The notes under the pieces are model-generated. The model was not told the DNA's origin. It saw only the letters and a list, made by a program, of their open reading frames with translations, and searched no databases. A stretch of 64,000 nucleotides of DNA from assembly GCA_037074705.1 (NCBI GenBank), contig CM073593.1, positions 17,675,001 to 17,739,000 on the forward strand, given 5' to 3'. This document shows, piece by piece, positions 59,265-64,000 of this stretch (positions are counted from its first letter, which is position 1; every line of letters begins with the position of its first letter). The DNA comes from Zhengitettix transpicula. Taxonomy: Eukaryota > Arthropoda > Insecta > Orthoptera > Tetrigidae. The position numbers were made by a program, and so were the translations under genes.

Positions 59265-61911
59265 TCATGGCACAACATTCCATGGAGTGTATGCTGTCAC
59301 ATCTGTTTGTGGCATCTGTAAGAAAATAAATGTAATTTGTCACTAAACAATTGTATAATAATATGTTTCAGGGTAGCTATGATAAATTTTTCACTTACTC
59401 ATCAGAATAGTAATATTTATATTACTATTGCAATAATACAGAAAAAAAAATTATGTTGAATCACAATACTTTTGGTTTATTGTTTTCTATATTGTATGTA
59501 TTATATAATGGTAGAAGAAAAAGATAAGTTAAAATGGTTTGTGACTTTAAGAAAAAAGGATGATTTTATCCCAATATTTTTGAATATTTGTTGGTAGTTT
59601 AAATATTGAATTTTTAAATGGTAGTCTCAGAGAAATGTCAACTTAAGAAAGTAATTAATCTTCTTGAAATTATATTTTCAGACACTTATAATATGTATCC
59701 TAACTATATTTTTTCTTATTTTTTAAAAAACACATTGAATATTAAATTAAATAATTTCTCACCTTATTTACAATATTGTCAATACATGCCATACGAATCT
59801 GTGCACAAGTGGCTGGTGAATCAAATCGAAACCATTCTGTAATACCTGCATCTTGCCTTGCTGCACATATAGCTTTCTTAATTGCAAAAAACACTGATGA
59901 AGCTAGGAATAGTGGAGGTTCTCCAACAGCCTGTACAAAAAGTACAATGCATAGTAAAAAAGTTGTTTATAATATATTCTCTGAATAAAATTTGAGAATT
60001 TATAAAATTAATTTATACTGATAGTGTTGCTACGCTTCACATTTTTTAAGATAAAAAGCTATAAAACAATTAATTCTAGTAGAAATGTATAGTTTTACAT
60101 TATAAACCCCAAATTTTAATAAGTGCCATAGCATTCATTTTACATTTGAAGAAATATTGAATATTGAGAATTTGTGTGGTTTATTTTAAATATTTACTTC
60201 AGAGTGCATTAAATTACACAATTAAACTTATGGAAGAACAATATTTAAAGTTACACACCTTTGATGAATATACAGCTCTAGGATTTGCTGCATTTTTAAG
60301 TAATTGCACATTGAACTCAATTGGAATATCAGCAAACCCTGGCAATTTGTATGTTCCAGGTCCTCTAGAAAACAACATTCCTTTAGATGATACAACTAGT
60401 TCTTCAAGAGTGAAAAGACCATATCCTTGCATAAACCCTCCTTCAATTTGCCCTATATCAATTGCAGGATTCAGACTGTTGCCCAAATCCATGACAATAT
60501 CAGTTCTTAAAACCTGAAAGGAAAATATAAATTTTTATGTTTCTTAATATTGTAGAATAATCTGCAATCTGTATTTTATTTATTTTGTAATGTTTAAGTT
60601 AATTTTGTTCGCAAATCATTTTCAGATATTGTGCATATATTTTAAATATTTGTCATATTGCAGAAAAAATCCACAAAACTCTGACAGGAAAGTATTGAGT
60701 TGTGAAATGACACTTTAATTGTGGAGTCTGTGGTTTAAGTAAAAACAAATCACTGAACCCATTCAAAAGCACATATAAAATATGTATGGACTTTTCAAGA
60801 ACTTTCAAATTTTGCTTTGCTGGAAAAGAAGGGACAGAGAAATAAATTTTGGTAGAGGACAACTGTCACAGTGAATAAGAATTTAGTCTTGAACAAGACA
60901 CTTGAAAGTTTAGCTGCCACTGTTTGCAGCTTGACCTGTGATCAAATTCTGCACAACAGAGCAAAGATAACTGTTCACAATAACAAATACAAACCTCCAT
61001 AATCCCACAAAGAAAGTCACAAAAAATTAAGCAATCAATCTACTGCCTCTTCTCCCATAATATCTACCAATAAAATTGCAAACTCTAGTCTGGATTCTTC
61101 ATAGGCCAGACCAAAATATTTCTCCCTAAACATGTAGGCAACCACTGGCATACATGGAGTATGGAGTTCTAACAACCACGTGTCCCACTGGGCCACTAAT
61201 TTAATGTCTCAAGAGGTCACAGCAGAGGCAAATTTGGAATATTTTCAGGAAATAGATACATAAATATATGTACACACTCAGGTATACATATGCACACACA
61301 CAATTTGTGGGGATCATAAGTCCAGGCTTTTGACTGGACTGTAGGATTTCACTTTAAATAATGACAAGCTTTTCTTGTAACATCTTTAAATAAAGTGAAT
61401 ATGAAAGAACTGATTTGATAGAAATTCACCATTATTTACAGTTAATATATAGTATTATGGGAAATTGTGTAAAATCATATCAAAGTTTTTATTTAATGTG
61501 AAATTGATAAAACAATTGCAACACATACAATAGGCTTAATAAAATAACCCTTTTACCTTATGGTCTCCAGTCAAACAGTCTATTTCAACTTCTGAAGTTG
61601 CTGCTCCATAAGTAAAGTAACTGAAGGCATTTCCTTCATTCTTCTCCCAATTGTATTCAATACCTGGAGTTCTAAATTTTAAATTATAAAAGATTAGTTC
61701 TTAAATTATAGAAATGATAGTTAAGGCATAAAAATTATAGATAACATTGTATTTAACAATCATAAAGAAAGAAAATCACTTACTTGTAAAATCCTGTTGC
61801 AGAAAGACTTATTCGCTCCATATATGCCTTTTGAATCCATTGTTCCCATTTTCCATTAGGATTTTCAGAAATAATTGGTTTAAGTCTTCCCATAATTTTT
61901 TGACATGCATC
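59265..61911 (-). CDS. Xdh: Xanthine dehydrogenase, last five exons (partial)
   Basis: This is the C-terminal part of the molybdenum-cofactor domain of xanthine dehydrogenase, which oxidises hypoxanthine and xanthine to urate. Exons in transcript order are 61784-61911, 61557-61671, 60259-60513, 59763-59930 and 59265-59315, joining in phase to about 238 residues. Landmarks are [20 protein letters not shown], a [12 protein letters not shown] block, [14 protein letters not shown] and SSKAVGEPP, which contains the catalytic glutamate. The protein ends [10 protein letters not shown], like insect [14 protein letters not shown] and VGEPP favour XDH over aldehyde oxidase. The upstream exons are not in the window; a pogo transposon lies between the last seen exon and the window edge. 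GST is convergent. Confidence 0.93.
60520..61550. other. XDH intron
   Basis: No recognisable gene or element; CpG-poor. Confidence 0.4.
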
Positions 61912-62290
61912 CTACATCATATAGGATATTACAAAAATGTTAATTATGGTTATGTTGACTAAAGCTAAGGGTTTTACAGAGTTGTGTTTTGGTTAATTTG
62001 TCTAATAAGTCACCAATTATTTTTATACTCTATGGAAAATAAGAGACAAAGAGAGACATTACTACTAGATGAAGGAAATTCAAAGTGAGAAGGGAGTGGT
62101 AGAGCTATTTTCCAAAAATTAAATTAACTTTTGTGTTTTCTGGGAATTTGGACCATTAATTATGAGAATAGAGTTTAACATTGCCAGGTGTTGACTCATT
62201 TTTCTTTCCTTTTCCCTTGATATATTTTGTCTCTTTATGCCTCTTATACGGTAATGGAAGACCCAAATCATATTGTTGTAATATTAAATA

Positions 62291-63982
62291 CCTCATTTTA
62301 TGGACTATAAGACACACTTTTTTCTTAAAAAAATTGTTTTCAAAGTTCAGGTGTGTCTTATACTCAAAGTTAATATAAAAATGTCCAGTGTTTGATTTAA
62401 AATCCCCACCAGTCTTAAAAATGGGCATATATTTGATGCCATGAGAAACATATATTTATCTGGCAACATTTGATTCAACTGGCAGCAACAGTCTACTGAT
62501 GTGACGAATATGAGTTGTGTGGATTCACAAACTTGCTAACACTGTCTCCCTTCACCCCACATCACAAACCCAGAACATTGTCTAGCCTATGATGCATCAT
62601 TGCAGTGAACTTGGATTGAAAGCGATTTGTGTTATCAGTAACAGTACAATATGTTAGTAGACCTAGCTATTGTCACAATTGAAAAAATAAAAGATATTCA
62701 TATGAAGCGGGTTATAAATTGAAAGTAATAGCATATGCTGAAGAACATGGAATGTAATTTTGGCCCTCTACCACAGAAAACTCCATTCGTGATTGGCAGG
62801 CTACTAAAGAAGAACTGAATAAAATGTGGAAGACTAAATGTACAAATAGAGGGCTGAATGCAAAATGGCCAAAACTAGAAGATGACGAATTGAAATGGAT
62901 TCAAGGACACCATCAAAATGGCATTGGAATTAATACAAAAATGATTCAAATACACACTCGTAAGCTAGCGCTATAGTGGAACTTAATAGACTTTAAGGGT
63001 GGAGTTAGTTGGTGCTACAGGTTTATGAAGCATCATGGACTTAGAATGTGAACCAAAACAAAAATATCTCAGAAATTGCACAAGAGAAAATATTATCTTT
63101 CCATCACTTTATTATTCAACATCAAAAGAAAACCAGTGTGGAACTAAGCGAATATGGGCAAAACTCCTCTGACATTTGATGTGCCGAGTAACAGAACTGT
63201 TGCCATAAAAGGTGCTAAATCTGTAACTATAAAAACAAGTGTACATGAAAAAATTCACTACACTGTTGTCCTTTCATGTTTGTGGACAGTACTAAACTTA
63301 ATCCAATGATCATTTTCAAACACAAAACAATGCCAAAACCTTTTGAATTACCGCCAGGTGTTGTTGTTTACATACATGACAAGGGTTGCATGGACAAGGC
63401 TGGTATGAAATTATGGATTGACAAAAAATGGGAGAGAAGGAAAGGTGCTTTATTGAAGAAAAGTTCTCTTCTTGAGCTAGATCAGTTTAATAGTCATTTG
63501 AAAAATTCTGTGAAATAGAAAATGAGACAGGGGAATACAGAGCTTGCTGTTATTCCGGGAGGACTTACTTCACAATTGCAACCTCTTGATGTCTCAATAA
63601 ATAAACCATTTAAAGTGTATATGGCTGAAACCCAACATGAATTCAGCTTTAAAATGACCTACAATCAAACAAGTATGTCAGTGGATTAAACAGTCATGGT
63701 CTACAGTGAGAGAAGATATTATTGTTAAATCTTTCAAGAAATTGAGCAATAGTAACACTCTTGATGGCAGTGAAGACAATCTTATATGTGAAGAGGACAA
63801 CGATGATGATGAAGAGGAAGAAAGCTCAGACGATGATTTTCAGGGATTTTAAAGGTCAGTTTGGTTTTATAAAATAAGAATATTTTTTAGTCTGGCTTTG
63901 CAATCTAATAATAAAAATGGCATTTTTCTTTAAAAAAAATTGCTTAATAATTAAGTTGTGTCTTATAATTCATAAAACATGG
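62291..63982 (+). mobile_element. Pogo-like DNA transposon, inactive
   Basis: This 1692-bp element has imperfect terminal inverted repeats. The left end reads CCTCATTTTATGGACTATAA; the right end, reversed, reads CCATGTTTTATGAATTATAA, and both continue GACACA. TA flanks both sides (62289-62290 and 63983-63984), as expected for Tc1/mariner/pogo insertion. Inside is a broken pogo-type transposase. It lies upstream of the visible XDH exons on the opposite strand, presumably in an XDH intron. Confidence 0.85.
62688..63852 (+). pseudogene. Pogo-like transposase, degenerate
   Basis: The N-terminal part reads KRYSYEAGYKLKVIAYAEEHG, then WPKLEDDELKWI, typical of the CENP-B-type double HTH of pogo/Tigger transposases. 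The DDE region includes FVDSTKLNPMIIFKHKTMPK (first strand, ADGTKL-like), LLELDQFNSHL (second aspartate) and SQLQPLDVSINKPFK (third). An acidic tail (CEEDNDDDEEEESSDDD) ends at 63852. Several stops and frameshifts break it; the longest open part is 63276-63518, 80 codons. Confidence 0.8.
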
Positions 63983-64000
63983 TATATCATTGTCACTATA

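Noticed and set aside
62156..62428. 90-codon minus-strand ORF near the pogo element
   Set aside because: It overlaps the pogo terminal repeat and has low-complexity Lys/Asn/Phe composition.
1..64000. CRISPR arrays, operons, prokaryotic genes
   Set aside because: There are no spaced direct repeats, and all recognised genes have spliceosomal introns.

Overview
This is eukaryotic, almost certainly insect, nuclear DNA. It is AT-rich, the genes are split into short exons by long repeat-filled introns with canonical GT-AG junctions, and the three complete gene models (MIOX, EIPR1, a Delta/Epsilon-type GST) plus the end of a xanthine dehydrogenase gene read as arthropod proteins. Abundant mixed repeats (Ty3/gypsy, LINE, Penelope-like, mariner, pogo, tRNA-derived SINEs) would fit a large hemimetabolous or polyneopteran genome (cockroach, termite or stick insect type). 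That lineage is an inference; the species was not identified.

Layout. Positions 1-1029 hold the 5' LTR and primer-binding site of a minus-strand LTR retrotransposon whose body lies to the left of the window. Positions 1030-10800 are intergenic, with degenerate repeats and an unidentified 110-codon ORF near 10 kb. Positions 10812-22801 (minus strand) contain a complete six-exon myo-inositol oxygenase gene; the splice phases join exactly to a 290-residue protein with all six iron ligands. Its introns hold a divergent LTR of the same family, an inverted SINE pair and a 123-bp tandem duplication. Positions 22.9-35.4 kb are intergenic and repeat-rich: four copies of one GC-richer interspersed repeat (two inside this block and one either side, near 17.7 kb and 34.1 kb), LINE remnants, a palindrome and a 1.1-kb segment bounded by inverted repeats.

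Positions 35486-45865 (plus strand) contain a complete seven-exon WD-repeat gene, EIPR1 (TSSC1), 378 residues. Its last intron is occupied by a nearly complete 4.46-kb Ty3/gypsy element in antisense orientation, with 219-bp LTRs and a 4-bp target duplication; its pol carries one frameshift and one stop. Positions 46-54.5 kb hold Penelope-like, MADF-like and LTR debris and three ATGGCGG motifs. Positions 54526-58674 (plus) contain a complete five-exon cytosolic GST of 220 residues, with two mariner-superfamily remnants in intron 2. Positions 59265-61911 (minus) hold the last five exons of XDH, convergent with GST and 590 bp from it. A dead pogo-like transposon with TIRs and a TA duplication (62291-63982) sits upstream of these exons, presumably within an XDH intron.

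The genes are ordinary metabolic and trafficking genes and I see no operon-like co-function. MIOX (inositol to glucuronate), GST (conjugation) and XDH (purine to urate) are all metabolic or detoxification enzymes, but the clustering may be chance. I found no unprecedented system. The best leads are the shared AT-microsatellite insertion context of one LTR family, the several inverted-repeat structures, and a visible contrast in CpG content between gene neighbourhoods.
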